A DNA stretch of 57,465 nt from an uncultured Lachnospiraceae bacterium (GCA_934339365.1 CAKRHW010000011.1:1-57465); one strand, 5' to 3'; numbered from the stretch's first letter, positions 1 through 8,605 are shown. Program-made: numbers and translations. Notes: generated from the letters alone by a model not told the origin.

Positions 1-44
1 TGAGGCACGCTATGGGGATTTATAAACCCTGTAGTAAAATTAGG

Positions 45-146
45 TCATAGTGTTACAAAAAAGCTTGACCACAACACTCCAACAAACAGCATTGCTGCTA
101 AATATACAACAATGGTGATTAAAATACAAATAGATGATGTACTCAT
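45..146 (-). pseudogene. N-terminal fragment of a sodium/solute symporter (SSS family)
   Basis: A 33-codon frame starts at an ATG preceded by AGAAGGAG and encodes MSTSSICILITIVVYL followed by AAMLFVGVLW, then SSFFVTL and a TGA stop. The first 25 residues look like the first membrane segment of PutP-like sodium/proline symporters, where the motif VVYLxxMLxxG is typical. After GVL the sequence stops resembling the family. The remaining 44 bases to the window edge show no continuation, so the gene appears truncated or disrupted. A real small membrane peptide is a less likely alternative. Confidence 0.4.
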
Positions 147-251
147 GTTTTTCTCCTTCTAATTTTTTACTCATGTTTCTCTGTCAAGATATTCATATCT
201 TTTCCAAAAAAATACAAAGCACACAAAAGTATACCATAAATTTCTCCCATT

Positions 252-286
252 GAAAATAGCACAGGCATATTCCCTGTGCTATTTTC
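252..286. terminator. Rho-independent terminator hairpin after the lysophospholipase gene
   Basis: Inverted repeat with arms GAAAATAGCACAGG and CCTGTGCTATTTTC around a short loop. It overlaps the stop region of the leftward hydrolase gene. The A/T-rich outer stem makes it usable in either direction. Confidence 0.7.
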
Positions 287-1220
287 TTTCCTCTTTTTTT
301 GTCAGTCTTTTTTCTATCCAGCTTCTGATATCCTGATAAACCTCCTGCCGGTTCTTCTCGTTTGTCAGTTCGTGCCTACATCCCTCATATAATTTTAACT
401 GAATATCCTGTATTCCCGTTTTTTTATAATCGGAATATACCTTTTTCACGCTTTTTCCATATAAGCCAACCGGATCTTCCAGACCGGCAATCATCAGAAT
501 CGGCAAATCCTTTGGAATTTTATCAACATTTTGTTTCTTCTGAATAAATGTAATGGCATCAAATAAAGTACCATATCCATTGATTGTAAATGCAAACGTG
601 CAATACGGATCCTTATTATAACGTTCTACAATCTCAGTTTCCCTTGTTAACCAGTCATTTTCTGTATTTGGATTTTTTATTTTTTTATTATTCCTTGCAA
701 ATAACAGTTTTTTCATAAAAGGAGAACGATATCTTTCCCCTTTTTTCCACCCGATGACTGCTGCACATACTTTTCCTGCATTTAACTCCCATGTCGTATA
801 ATTTCCTGTTCCGGAAATAACTGCACCTGCTAATTCCTTTCCATAAGTCATCAGGTATCTTCTTGCCATAAAAGATCCCATACTATGACCGAAAAGAAAT
901 ATTGGAACATTCTTGTAATGTTTTTTTGCATATTCTGTTACCCGATGCAAATCTTCCACTACAACACAGGATAACTTTTTATGACAAAAATATCCAAAAT
1001 CATTCTCGTTTTCTGCTGTTTTTCCATGTCCTAAATGGTCATTTCCCAACACTAAAATTCCTGCATCATTTAGATTTTCTGCAAATTCCTGATATCTTTT
1101 TACATATTCAATCATGCCATGGGAAAGCTGTATGATTGCCTTTGGAAACTCCTTTGTCTCCCAGATCACAACATGCAGCTTATGCTTTTGATCCGCAGAA
1201 GGGATATAAACTTCTTTCAT
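279..1220 (-). CDS. Alpha/beta hydrolase, lysophospholipase / monoacylglycerol lipase type
   Basis: A 313-residue serine hydrolase (Hydrolase_4 type), likely cytoplasmic and acting on lysophospholipids or monoacylglycerols. The oxyanion region QLSHGMIEY lies near residue 35. The nucleophile elbow GHSMGS places the catalytic Ser at residue 113. The expected Asp (GLEDPVG, D249) and His (CRHELTN, H283) complete the triad. The length is normal for the family and there is no signal peptide. It is monocistronic with its own terminator. The family call is firm; the substrate is not known. Confidence 0.85.
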   Translation of the reverse strand: MKEVYIPSADQKHKLHVVIWETKEFPKAIIQLSHGMIEYVKRYQEFAENLNDAGILVLGNDHLGHGKTAENENDFGYFCHKKLSCVVVEDLHRVTEYAKKHYKNVPIFLFGHSMGSFMARRYLMTYGKELAGAVISGTGNYTTWELNAGKVCAAVIGWKKGERYRSPFMKKLLFARNNKKIKNPNTENDWLTRETEIVERYNKDPYCTFAFTINGYGTLFDAITFIQKKQNVDKIPKDLPILMIAGLEDPVGLYGKSVKKVYSDYKKTGIQDIQLKLYEGCRHELTNEKNRQEVYQDIRSWIEKRLTKKEERK

Positions 1221-1339
1221 TCTTCTTCCTTTCTCTTAGCTTCTTTACTATTTCTATTTTTCTTATCTTACCATGACACAATTTTTTTCTCAATTCATTC
1301 TTTCTAGAAAATATTTCCTGTTTTTTCTAAGCACTGTTT

Positions 1340-1687
1340 TTACAATGCATCATCGCCACGTTCTGATGTTCGAATTTTTACTGCATCTTCAATATTTTTT
1401 ATAAATATTTTTCCATCACCAAAACTTCCGGTATTTAATTCTGATAGTACTTTCTGAATAATATTTTCTACAATTTCATCTTTTACAACCGTTCGGACAC
1501 TTAACTTCGGCAATAAATTTACACCAACATTTTCATCTCTTGTATATACCTGTCTGATTCCTTTTTGTCTTCCATATCCAAAAATCGTTGTAATCATAAC
1601 ACCATTTGCACCTTCACTATCTAAAATCCGTTTTAAATTTTCAAGTTTTTCAGGTTTTATAATCATTTCTAATTCTTTCATCTGCAT
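1340..1687 (-). CDS. PII family nitrogen regulatory protein, variant T-loop
   Basis: PII trimer proteins bind ATP/ADP and 2-oxoglutarate and control ammonium or amine transporters and nitrogen enzymes. The frame is open from 1756, but AAGGAAAGGAACCG before the ATG at 1687 marks the likely start (a second ATG lies at 1681), giving about 113-115 residues, the usual PII length. Conserved segments are IIKPEKLENL, FGYGRQKG before the T-loop, and GDGKIFIKNIEDAVKIRT near the C-terminus. Numbered from the 1681 Met, Tyr46 is kept, but the position matching the uridylylated Tyr51 of E. coli GlnB is Asn, so UMP modification is unlikely. It lies directly downstream of the APC permease gene, whose stop is 15 bp upstream, and is probably co-transcribed. 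It may gate that permease. Confidence 0.88.
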   Translation of the reverse strand: MQMKELEMIIKPEKLENLKRILDSEGANGVMITTIFGYGRQKGIRQVYTRDENVGVNLLPKLSVRTVVKDEIVENIIQKVLSELNTGSFGDGKIFIKNIEDAVKIRTSERGDDAL

Positions 1688-1701
1688 CGGTTCCTTTCCT
1701 T

Positions 1702-3108
1702 TTAAAATTCCTTTTCTCCATCCGGTGTCTTCATCCAGACTCTTTCTTTTGGCCATTTAATAGCAATCATATAAATCCATAATAACAGTCCGACACCCAT
1801 ATATCCTAAAAATCCCATCCATGTTTTTTCTTTAATTCCTATGGTACAAAATACCGCAATCACTAACATAATAATCAGGGACGCAATCTTTACCCAGGTT
1901 GCACACTTATATGGTCTTTCCCATTCCGGATGACGTTTCTGTGCTACCAGTGATGAAATCGATGTAATCACATAACACAATGCACATGCAAATGCCATTA
2001 AATCGAAAAATGCGGTAATCGACTGCATTGAGATAAATCCAATACTTACAACCAGAATTAAGATATTTGGAATTGTTGGCTGATTATATTTGTTTGTGTA
2101 AGAAAACTGCTTTGGTAAAAAATTCTGACGTCCCATTGCAAAAATCATTCTGACACCTGAATACCAGAAACCTAATACGGATGTTCCGATTGGAAATACA
2201 ACTCCAACAATACCCATCACTAATACAAACCAGGAAATCTTATCTCCAAAACATGTCTGCAATGCATGAAAAGTAATAAACGGAGAACAATCTCCTCCAT
2301 TGGTCAGTTCTTTCCATGGCATAACTCCTGCCATACAAAAATAAAAGATAGTATAGATTGCTCCACAGGTTAAGACCGATCCTAAAATTGCTTTCTTCTG
2401 GTCTTTAATTGGGAAATCTCCCTCTTCTACCATAGCAGGTACTGTCTCAAATCCAAAATATGGTGTAATCATAAATGAACATCCTACAATCCATGCAACA
2501 CCTGTCGTTGCAAAATTACCACCATACTTTTTCATATTACTGCTCAAAAAGAAATCAGAAAAATTGGACAAACTCCAGTGCCCACTAAATAAAAACATAA
2601 GCGAACAAATTAAAATACCTGCAATACCTGCAAAAAGCATAAAGGATTGTACTTTTCCTGCCACTACATTTTTATATAAACTAAGTGCACACCATGCACA
2701 TAAAATTAATGCACCTACAATCACTGCAGAACTGCCAGTCAGATTCAGTCCAAACTGAAAATTCAGCCAGTCAATAATTCCTAAAACTCCTGCTGCCGGT
2801 ACTGCAATCCATGCACACATAATCAGCCATGCTGACCAGAATCCTGCATGTTTGTTTAACCCAACCGTATTAAATACCAGACAGGAACCTGTACTTGGAA
2901 GCATTGTCGAGTACTCCGCATAAACAAATGCAGTTGGAAGAACTGCCAGTGTCATCAACGCAAATGCCAGAAATGTGGCAGGACCCGTATATGACATAAA
3001 TATTCCATCCCAATAACACATAAATGTAAAAATGGCACCAGTTGCCATCGCATATACATACACTAATTTCATAGACTTTGATAAAACACCTGTTTTCTTA
3101 TCATTCAT
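1702..3108 (-). CDS. APC superfamily amino acid / amine permease
   Basis: A 468-residue integral membrane protein with about twelve hydrophobic segments and a short N-terminal cytoplasmic tail (MNDKKTGVLSKSMKLV), typical of APC (AA_permease_2) transporters. These move amino acids, polyamines or amino alcohols by proton symport or exchange. The gene follows the kinase gene on the minus strand (66 bp gap) and precedes the PII gene. Its place among a kinase, a PLP enzyme and a dehydrogenase suggests it imports their substrate. Ethanolamine permeases belong to this superfamily, but the sequence alone does not fix the substrate. Confidence 0.85.
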   Translation of the reverse strand: MNDKKTGVLSKSMKLVYVYAMATGAIFTFMCYWDGIFMSYTGPATFLAFALMTLAVLPTAFVYAEYSTMLPSTGSCLVFNTVGLNKHAGFWSAWLIMCAWIAVPAAGVLGIIDWLNFQFGLNLTGSSAVIVGALILCAWCALSLYKNVVAGKVQSFMLFAGIAGILICSLMFLFSGHWSLSNFSDFFLSSNMKKYGGNFATTGVAWIVGCSFMITPYFGFETVPAMVEEGDFPIKDQKKAILGSVLTCGAIYTIFYFCMAGVMPWKELTNGGDCSPFITFHALQTCFGDKISWFVLVMGIVGVVFPIGTSVLGFWYSGVRMIFAMGRQNFLPKQFSYTNKYNQPTIPNILILVVSIGFISMQSITAFFDLMAFACALCYVITSISSLVAQKRHPEWERPYKCATWVKIASLIIMLVIAVFCTIGIKEKTWMGFLGYMGVGLLLWIYMIAIKWPKERVWMKTPDGEKEF

Positions 3109-3175
3109 AGTGAACCTCTCTCTCCGATAACATCCCTGCTATCCTTTTAAACACTGATTGTATCTCTATCCTATC

Positions 3176-4171
3176 CTAACCAAATAACCGCAAATATCTT
3201 TCTGCTAATTCGATCGTTCCATCCATCCAGTTCACACTCAGTTCTGCTACCGGTCCAGATTCCTCATGGCTTGCAAGCCATGCTGTTAACTGCAGCCTTC
3301 TCATCATAATAAAGGTATCAATTTCCTCAAAATCAGTATCCGTAAAAGGCAATACTTTCCTGTAACCATCTAACCATGCATTTACAAGTTTTGGAACAAA
3401 AGACTTTTCTTCCATAAAACTCAATGCAGATGCCAGATCATGCAGATGCCATCCAAATCCACAATCATCAAAATCAATGACTTTAATCTGATCACCTTCT
3501 AGCAGTAAATTTGCAAGCCGTAAATCTGCATGAATCAGTCCATAATTATTTTCATTTTTCCCATATCTTTGCAAACGTTTTTCTATGACAGCTGCAACAT
3601 TTTCTAACAGAACCTTAGCTTCCGGTGTCATTTCTTTAAAATCCTGCCATCTGCCCCATGCTGCATGTTTTCCAATGATGGTGTCATAATTCCATTCAAT
3701 TCTATGAAGCCTTGCTGTTCCATTCCAGATTTCTGTCTGTCGGTGAAGATACGCAGTTGTTTCCCCTAAATAAGCAAATTGTTTTACCATTTGTTCTTCA
3801 TTATTTTCATCCGGTGGGTTTCCAGGAAGATATTCACAAATCACACAATAATAATCTTTTCCATCCTCCCCGCGAATGATTTGAATATCTTCCCCATTTA
3901 ATCCTTTTATTGGATTGGCAACAATCAACGGAGTATACTCATTAATCTGATTCAGCCATTTCATCTCAGAATTTAATTCTTCTAACGTATGATACCCCGG
4001 TCTGCTAATTCGAAGAACTCCGTCCTTTTTCCCTGTTTCTTTATTTTTAACCATATAGGTTGCATTTTCTGATAAAACAATCAGTTTTGACTCATCTGTA
4101 TCTTGCAATCCATATTTGTCTAAAGCATCTGTCGCAAGCTGCTGAAATAATTCTTTATTTTCAAATGCCAT
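3176..4171 (-). CDS. Aminoglycoside-phosphotransferase-fold small-molecule kinase
   Basis: A 331-residue kinase of the APH/choline-kinase/homoserine-kinase-II fold. The catalytic loop GLIHADLRLANLL gives H214, D216 and N221; the metal-binding segment KVIDFDDCG gives D233/D235. These match the Brenner-type motif of the family. Known members phosphorylate a hydroxyl on aminoglycosides, choline, homoserine, hydroxylysine or ethanolamine. The adjacent class III PLP enzyme matters: vertebrate hydroxylysine kinase works ahead of a class III PLP phospho-lyase in exactly such a pair. No aminoglycoside resistance is implied. A terminator-like hairpin sits in the 86 bp upstream. Substrate inferred only from context. 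Confidence 0.82.
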   Translation of the reverse strand: MAFENKELFQQLATDALDKYGLQDTDESKLIVLSENATYMVKNKETGKKDGVLRISRPGYHTLEELNSEMKWLNQINEYTPLIVANPIKGLNGEDIQIIRGEDGKDYYCVICEYLPGNPPDENNEEQMVKQFAYLGETTAYLHRQTEIWNGTARLHRIEWNYDTIIGKHAAWGRWQDFKEMTPEAKVLLENVAAVIEKRLQRYGKNENNYGLIHADLRLANLLLEGDQIKVIDFDDCGFGWHLHDLASALSFMEEKSFVPKLVNAWLDGYRKVLPFTDTDFEEIDTFIMMRRLQLTAWLASHEESGPVAELSVNWMDGTIELAERYLRLFG

Positions 4172-4212
4172 AATAGCCTCCTGTTTTTAGAAGTTTTCCT
4201 TTTTAAATATAA

Positions 4213-4245
4213 AAAAGGCATACCAAAACTTTCGGTACACCTTTG
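4213..4245 (-). terminator. Intercistronic hairpin with T-tract between PLP enzyme and kinase genes
   Basis: Read leftward, the arms AAAGGTGTACC and GGTATGCCTTT form an 11-bp stem (two G-T wobbles) with a loop of about nine bases, followed by a T-run. It lies inside the 86-bp gap between the PLP enzyme stop (4258) and the kinase start (4171). It could end the upstream transcript completely or only reduce expression of the distal genes. Confidence 0.65.
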
Positions 4246-4257
4246 TACAATTCTTTT

Positions 4258-5544
4258 TTATTTTGCCTGTGCTAAAATATCTTCTCTTGCTTCCTTAATT
4301 CCTTTTGCCATCTTTTCAAGTAATTCATCACAATACTCTTTTGTTGCTAAAATTCCAGGCTTAAACTGTAAAACATGTGGATCAAGCTGCGAATAAATCG
4401 CCCATACTCCATTCTGATACAGATGCTGCATTACCGGAATTGCTCCTTCTTTTCCTGCAAATTCCAGTCCCATAATGGTGCCACACTGTCTGATTCCTGT
4501 AAAAGTATCTAGATTTTCCTGTTTTATCTTTTCTAAGCCCTCTCTTAAATAAGTTGAAATAAAATCAACATTTTTCTTAGTTTCCGGTCGGTTTAAAATT
4601 TCAAAAACCTTTAAAGCACAAACACAGCCAAGCTCAGAACCACCAAATGTTGCCATATGTGCAGAACCATCTTTTTTCATCCAGTAAGATGCTTTCTCAT
4701 TTAAGATGGCTGCAGAAATCGGATAAATTCCTCCTGAAAATCCCTTTGATGTTACAATAATATCAGGAGTTACTCCATATTTTGTAATTGCCCACATCTC
4801 ACCGCTTCGAAGCAGACCTGTCTGTACTTCATCTGCAATGTACATCGTTCCATATTTTTCACAAAGTGCTTTTACTGCCGGCAAATATCCTTCCTCCGGC
4901 ATCAGGAATCCATAAGTTGCCGGAATCGTTTCAAGAATTGCGGCCGCAACATCTCCTGATTTTAATGCATTCTCCATTGCATCAATATCATTAAATGGCA
5001 CTTTGATATATTCATCCGGCCCTTTATCTGCTAAAAATATTTTTGAATATCTGTCATTTCCAGCTGCAACAGCCAGACCGGTATGTCCATGATATGCATT
5101 CTGAATACATACTATTTTCTTTCTTTTTGTAGCAGCACGTGCACATTTCAATGCAAAATCAACAATTTCTCCACCACTCGATCCATAAATCACATGTTTC
5201 ATCCCCTCTGGAGATGCTTTAATAACAGTCTCAGCAAGCATCGCCTTTAATGGAGATGGAAAATGATGATTTCCAATATCCACATATTTCGTTGCTTCTA
5301 CTAAAGCATCAATGACTTCCGGATTTCTGTGTCCTAAGCTATACGTTCCGCCATTAATATGTACATCCATCAGCTTCTTTCCATCCATGTCCCAGAAATA
5401 ATATCCTTCTCTTTTTCCTATTAATAAATCAATCTTTAAATCCAGCCATTCCTGTGTTTTTCCACTGTTCCAATATTCAATCGATTTCTCAAATACTTCT
5501 TTTTTGGATAATTTAAATGCTTCTTCACAAATTGACTCTGCCAT
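4258..5544 (-). CDS. Class III PLP-dependent aminotransferase or amine-phosphate phospho-lyase
   Basis: About 428 residues, fold-type I PLP enzyme (Aminotran_3). Residues from the 5544 start: GSSGGE phosphate-binding loop 121-126, YHGHTG at 151, the PLP-ring Asp in IADEVQTG (D238), and the Schiff-base Lys in VTSKGFSGG (K267). The frame is open to 5568, but AAGGAGGAAAATT before the ATG at 5544 decides the start. This avoids overlap with the regulator gene. The subgroup includes ornithine/GABA transaminases and also ethanolamine-phosphate and phosphohydroxylysine phospho-lyases, which remove phosphate and ammonia to leave an aldehyde. Next to an APH-fold kinase, the lyase role is attractive but unproven. 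A plain omega-transaminase is the alternative. Confidence 0.85.
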   Translation of the reverse strand: MAESICEEAFKLSKKEVFEKSIEYWNSGKTQEWLDLKIDLLIGKREGYYFWDMDGKKLMDVHINGGTYSLGHRNPEVIDALVEATKYVDIGNHHFPSPLKAMLAETVIKASPEGMKHVIYGSSGGEIVDFALKCARAATKRKKIVCIQNAYHGHTGLAVAAGNDRYSKIFLADKGPDEYIKVPFNDIDAMENALKSGDVAAAILETIPATYGFLMPEEGYLPAVKALCEKYGTMYIADEVQTGLLRSGEMWAITKYGVTPDIIVTSKGFSGGIYPISAAILNEKASYWMKKDGSAHMATFGGSELGCVCALKVFEILNRPETKKNVDFISTYLREGLEKIKQENLDTFTGIRQCGTIMGLEFAGKEGAIPVMQHLYQNGVWAIYSQLDPHVLQFKPGILATKEYCDELLEKMAKGIKEAREDILAQAK

Positions 5545-5560
5545 AATTTTCCTCCTTGTC

Positions 5561-6616
5561 CTACTCACTACGGTTGTATTCTTCTAACATTTTCTGATAA
5601 ACCGCAGGTGCATATCCTGTTTTTTTCTTAAAACTTTTTGCAAAATATTCCGGATTAGAATAGCCGATTGCTGCTGCAACATCATATATTTTTACTTGTG
5701 AATCTCTAAGCAATACCTTGGCACGATCCATTTTCACTTCCGTCATATATTCAATAAAATTCATGCCTGTTACACGCTTAAAAACATGACTGATATAACT
5801 TGGATTCAAATAAACACCTTTGGCAACACTCTCTAAAGATAATTTTTCATCTACGTGAACCACTACATATTTTCCAATCCGATATACTAATTTGTCATCA
5901 ATCATCTGATATTTGGTCACCATCTTACTGGCTTCCTGAAATACCCTTACCCAGTCCTTTATGATTTCTTCTTTTCTCATTAAAGAAAATCCAAACTTAT
6001 ATGTAAAATCATTCCGATACAAAAATTTTTCCAGCCAGGGTTTTCTCTGAATCAGGATTTCATAGATATGAGATTTTGCTTTATCTGCAATGGTCTGGCA
6101 GTTGATTGCGTCATTTTTCCAATCCTCGTATATCTTATCAAGAATACTTTTAATAATTACTTCTTCCTGCCCGCCGCCAAGAAAAATATTATCAATCAAT
6201 GCATCGACCTTCATCTGTAAATCATTTACAATGTAACCAAACCCAAGTATTTCATAAACTCTAAGTAATGTTTCTTCTAGCTGTTTCGTATCTAATGGTT
6301 TTAAAAGATAATCAAAAATTCCCTGAATAAAAAAAGAACGTACTACTTCAAATGTCTTTTCCTGTCCTATAATGATTACTTTTACTCCAAAAGAAGAATT
6401 CATAATTCTCCTTAATTGTTCCGGTAATAATCTCTCATTTTCTCCAACTACATAAATAAAAATATTAGGTCGGTTTCCACTTAAACAAGTGAAAATTTCT
6501 TTTTCTTCTTGTAAAATGTCCGTTAAAACAAAATCATTTCTTGCTGTCCAAAATGGCATTTTCTTGATTTGTTTCGCAACCATTCCATCTTTATCGTATA
6601 TACTTACATGCTGCAA
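5561..6616 (-). CDS. AraC family regulator with degenerate receiver-like N-terminus
   Basis: About 351 residues. The C-terminal third is a double helix-turn-helix AraC domain (VYLNPSYISHVFKRVTGMNF, then AAIGYSNPEYFAKSFKKKTG). The first 130 residues align loosely with YesN-type receivers, ending FDYLLKPLD with the conserved Lys-Pro, but the stretch where the phospho-Asp should lie reads IFIYVVGENE and lacks it. No histidine kinase is nearby, so control is probably not by phosphorylation. The longest frame starts at a GTG inside the Shine-Dalgarno sequence; the TTG at 6616, eight bases after AGGAGG, is preferred. It is probably the specific activator of the surrounding cluster. Confidence 0.85.
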   Translation of the reverse strand: MQHVSIYDKDGMVAKQIKKMPFWTARNDFVLTDILQEEKEIFTCLSGNRPNIFIYVVGENERLLPEQLRRIMNSSFGVKVIIIGQEKTFEVVRSFFIQGIFDYLLKPLDTKQLEETLLRVYEILGFGYIVNDLQMKVDALIDNIFLGGGQEEVIIKSILDKIYEDWKNDAINCQTIADKAKSHIYEILIQRKPWLEKFLYRNDFTYKFGFSLMRKEEIIKDWVRVFQEASKMVTKYQMIDDKLVYRIGKYVVVHVDEKLSLESVAKGVYLNPSYISHVFKRVTGMNFIEYMTEVKMDRAKVLLRDSQVKIYDVAAAIGYSNPEYFAKSFKKKTGYAPAVYQKMLEEYNRSE

Positions 6617-6648
6617 ACCTTCCACCTCCTAACATTTTTATCTGTTTT

Positions 6649-7443
6649 TTACTGGCCCATAGATAAAGTTTCTGGAAGCGTACTTCCTCCATCAATGACA
6701 ATCTGTGCACCGGTAATATAACTTGATTCTTCACATCCTAAAAATGCTACTAACTCACCAATTTCAGTTGGTTTTGCCAGTCTTTTTAGTGGTACCGCAT
6801 CTGCAATTGCCTGAATTGCACGCTCTGGATTTTCCGGATCCGACTGCTTTGCCATTCCTTCTACTAATGGAGTTCTTACATATCCCGGACAAATGGCATT
6901 CACCCGAATATTTTTATCTGCCAGTTCTCTCGCCATTGCTTTTGTAAATCCTACTAATGCAGCTTTTGAAGTAGCATAGGCTGCCTCTCCCGGATCTGCT
7001 ACCATATCTCCGGTAACCGAACTCATGATTACAATTGCTCCTGCTTTTGTCTTTACCATACTTGAAAGAACTGCTTTTGTCGTATTCCAGACCCCTTTTA
7101 TATTAATATCAAAATGAAGATCTCTATTCGTCACATCTTCACTTTCCATAAAATCTTCTAACACACAAACCCCCGCATTATTTACAAGAACATCAATTGG
7201 TCCATAAGTTTGTTCTGCTGTCTCAACCAGCCTGTTAACACTATCTACATTCGTCACATCCGTCTGTACGCCGATTGCTTCAAACCCTTGTGCCTTAAGT
7301 TGTTCTGCTAACTTTAACACCTCGGTTCCTCTGGCTGCTAACACACACTTCGCACCATATTTCGCATATACTCTGGCAATTCCTTCGCCTATGCCTTTTG
7401 AAGCTCCTGTAATAACTGCAACTTTTCCGTCTAATTTTCCCAT
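6649..7443 (-). CDS. Short-chain dehydrogenase/reductase, UcpA-like
   Basis: A 264-residue classical SDR. It has the TGASKGIGEG nucleotide-binding motif (13-21), NNAG at 88-91, Asn114, Ser141/142 and the YATSK catalytic pair (Y156, K160). The C-terminus ends IDGGSTLPET, as in FabG/UcpA-like enzymes. It would interconvert an alcohol and aldehyde or ketone with NAD(P)H. AAAGGAGATTTCGAGTAC before the ATG supports this start. It is the first gene of the amine cluster and could dispose of the aldehyde made by the PLP enzyme. Whether it oxidises or reduces cannot be read from sequence. Confidence 0.85.
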   Translation of the reverse strand: MGKLDGKVAVITGASKGIGEGIARVYAKYGAKCVLAARGTEVLKLAEQLKAQGFEAIGVQTDVTNVDSVNRLVETAEQTYGPIDVLVNNAGVCVLEDFMESEDVTNRDLHFDINIKGVWNTTKAVLSSMVKTKAGAIVIMSSVTGDMVADPGEAAYATSKAALVGFTKAMARELADKNIRVNAICPGYVRTPLVEGMAKQSDPENPERAIQAIADAVPLKRLAKPTEIGELVAFLGCEESSYITGAQIVIDGGSTLPETLSMGQ

Positions 7444-7502
7444 GTACTCGAAATCTCCTTTCTTTGTACTAGTCCCGAAAAGGGGCTGTTTTTAGTAAGA
7501 GA

Positions 7503-7537
7503 AAAGAGGCATATATGCTTTCACATATATGCCTCTT
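7503..7537. terminator. Strong bidirectional-looking hairpin after the GntR/ABC operon
   Basis: Perfect inverted repeat: AAAGAGGCATATATG, a short loop, CATATATGCCTCTTT. On the minus strand it is followed by TTCTCTT. It separates the ABC ATPase stop (7652) from the SDR start (7443). A smaller six-bp hairpin (AGCCCC/GGGACT, one wobble; about 7471-7490) sits just before the SDR ribosome binding site. No clear sigma-70 promoter was found in the 60 bases between. Confidence 0.8.
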
Positions 7538-7651
7538 TGCATCTTCTGGTCATTATCATAATCCTTTTTTTTCAGAAAATAAAGGTATTTTTTTGACATT
7601 ATCCATTCTTTTTTTGCGATTGTCAGTCATTTATTTTTGCTTCACCCGAAA

Positions 7652-8605
7652 TTATTTGATATCCTCATTCTTTACAATATCACTTCCATACCCTCTTGCT
7701 TCTAATTCATAAATAAATATTTCTTCTAATGTCATTGGTACAATTTCTGTAAAATCAGTCTGGATTCCTGACACTTTCCGTAAAATTTCCTCTTCATTTC
7801 CTTTTATAATTGCCTGCACGACACTTCCTAATGAAGAATATTTTACAACATCTACTCCGGCCTGATGAAGTTCTAACAGGGAAACACAGGCATCTTTTCT
7901 TGCCATCTGAATCTTTCTAAATCCGGCTTTTATTTCATCTATTTCATCTGCAAAAATTAGTTTTCCCTGATGAAGTAACATTGCCTTATCACACAATTCA
8001 TTAATTTCTGCAATGTTATGTGATGAAACAATGACCGTAGCCTTGCGGTCTAACATTTCATCTATAATCATGTCTTTTACCATTTTTCTCATTGCCGGAT
8101 CTAATCCATCAAATGCTTCATCAAGTAATAAATACTTTGTCATACAAGAAAGCCCGATAATTACAATTGCCTGTCTTTTCATTCCCTTTGAAAAATCATT
8201 CATCTTTTTGTCTGGCAAAAGGCCTAATCTTCTCACTAGTCTCTGATAGGTTTCAAAAGAAAATTTTGGAAAATAACTGGCATAATATTTGCTCAGTTCA
8301 TCTAACGTAAAATCTCCATACTGTACTGTCTCATCGTTGATGAAAAATATTTTTTCCTTCGCAGAAGAATTGTTAAACACCTCTTCTCCATCAATTTTAA
8401 TACTTCCTTCTTCTGTCTGATAAACTCCACACATCATTCGCATCAGCGTAGATTTTCCTGCTCCATTTGAACCTAAAAAACCATAGACACATCCTTCTGG
8501 TATCGTAAGAGAAACCTGATCAAGTGCTTTAAAACTATCCTTTTCTTCGAATGTTCCAATTCCTTTTTTGTTAAAATTCATGGATACATGATTAATTTCT
8601 ATCAT
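7652..8605 (-). CDS. ABC transporter ATP-binding protein, YtrB-like
   Basis: A 317-residue single nucleotide-binding subunit. It has Walker A GSNGAGKST near residue 48, an ABC signature variant FSKGMKRQ, and Walker B YLLLDEAFDGLD. The C-terminal 100 residues are an extension seen in GntR-linked (YtrB/BcrA-like) ATPases. Its start overlaps the GntR stop by 14 bp and has AGGAGGAGAAGA before it. It should pair with the membrane protein encoded at 8988-10478. Such modules often respond to cell-wall-active peptides; the actual substrate is unknown. Confidence 0.85.
   Translation of the reverse strand: MIEINHVSMNFNKKGIGTFEEKDSFKALDQVSLTIPEGCVYGFLGSNGAGKSTLMRMMCGVYQTEEGSIKIDGEEVFNNSSAKEKIFFINDETVQYGDFTLDELSKYYASYFPKFSFETYQRLVRRLGLLPDKKMNDFSKGMKRQAIVIIGLSCMTKYLLLDEAFDGLDPAMRKMVKDMIIDEMLDRKATVIVSSHNIAEINELCDKAMLLHQGKLIFADEIDEIKAGFRKIQMARKDACVSLLELHQAGVDVVKYSSLGSVVQAIIKGNEEEILRKVSGIQTDFTEIVPMTLEEIFIYELEARGYGSDIVKNEDIK

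Noticed and set aside
3176..4171. Aminoglycoside resistance gene
   Set aside because: The fold motif is shared by many small-molecule kinases, and the neighbours are metabolic.
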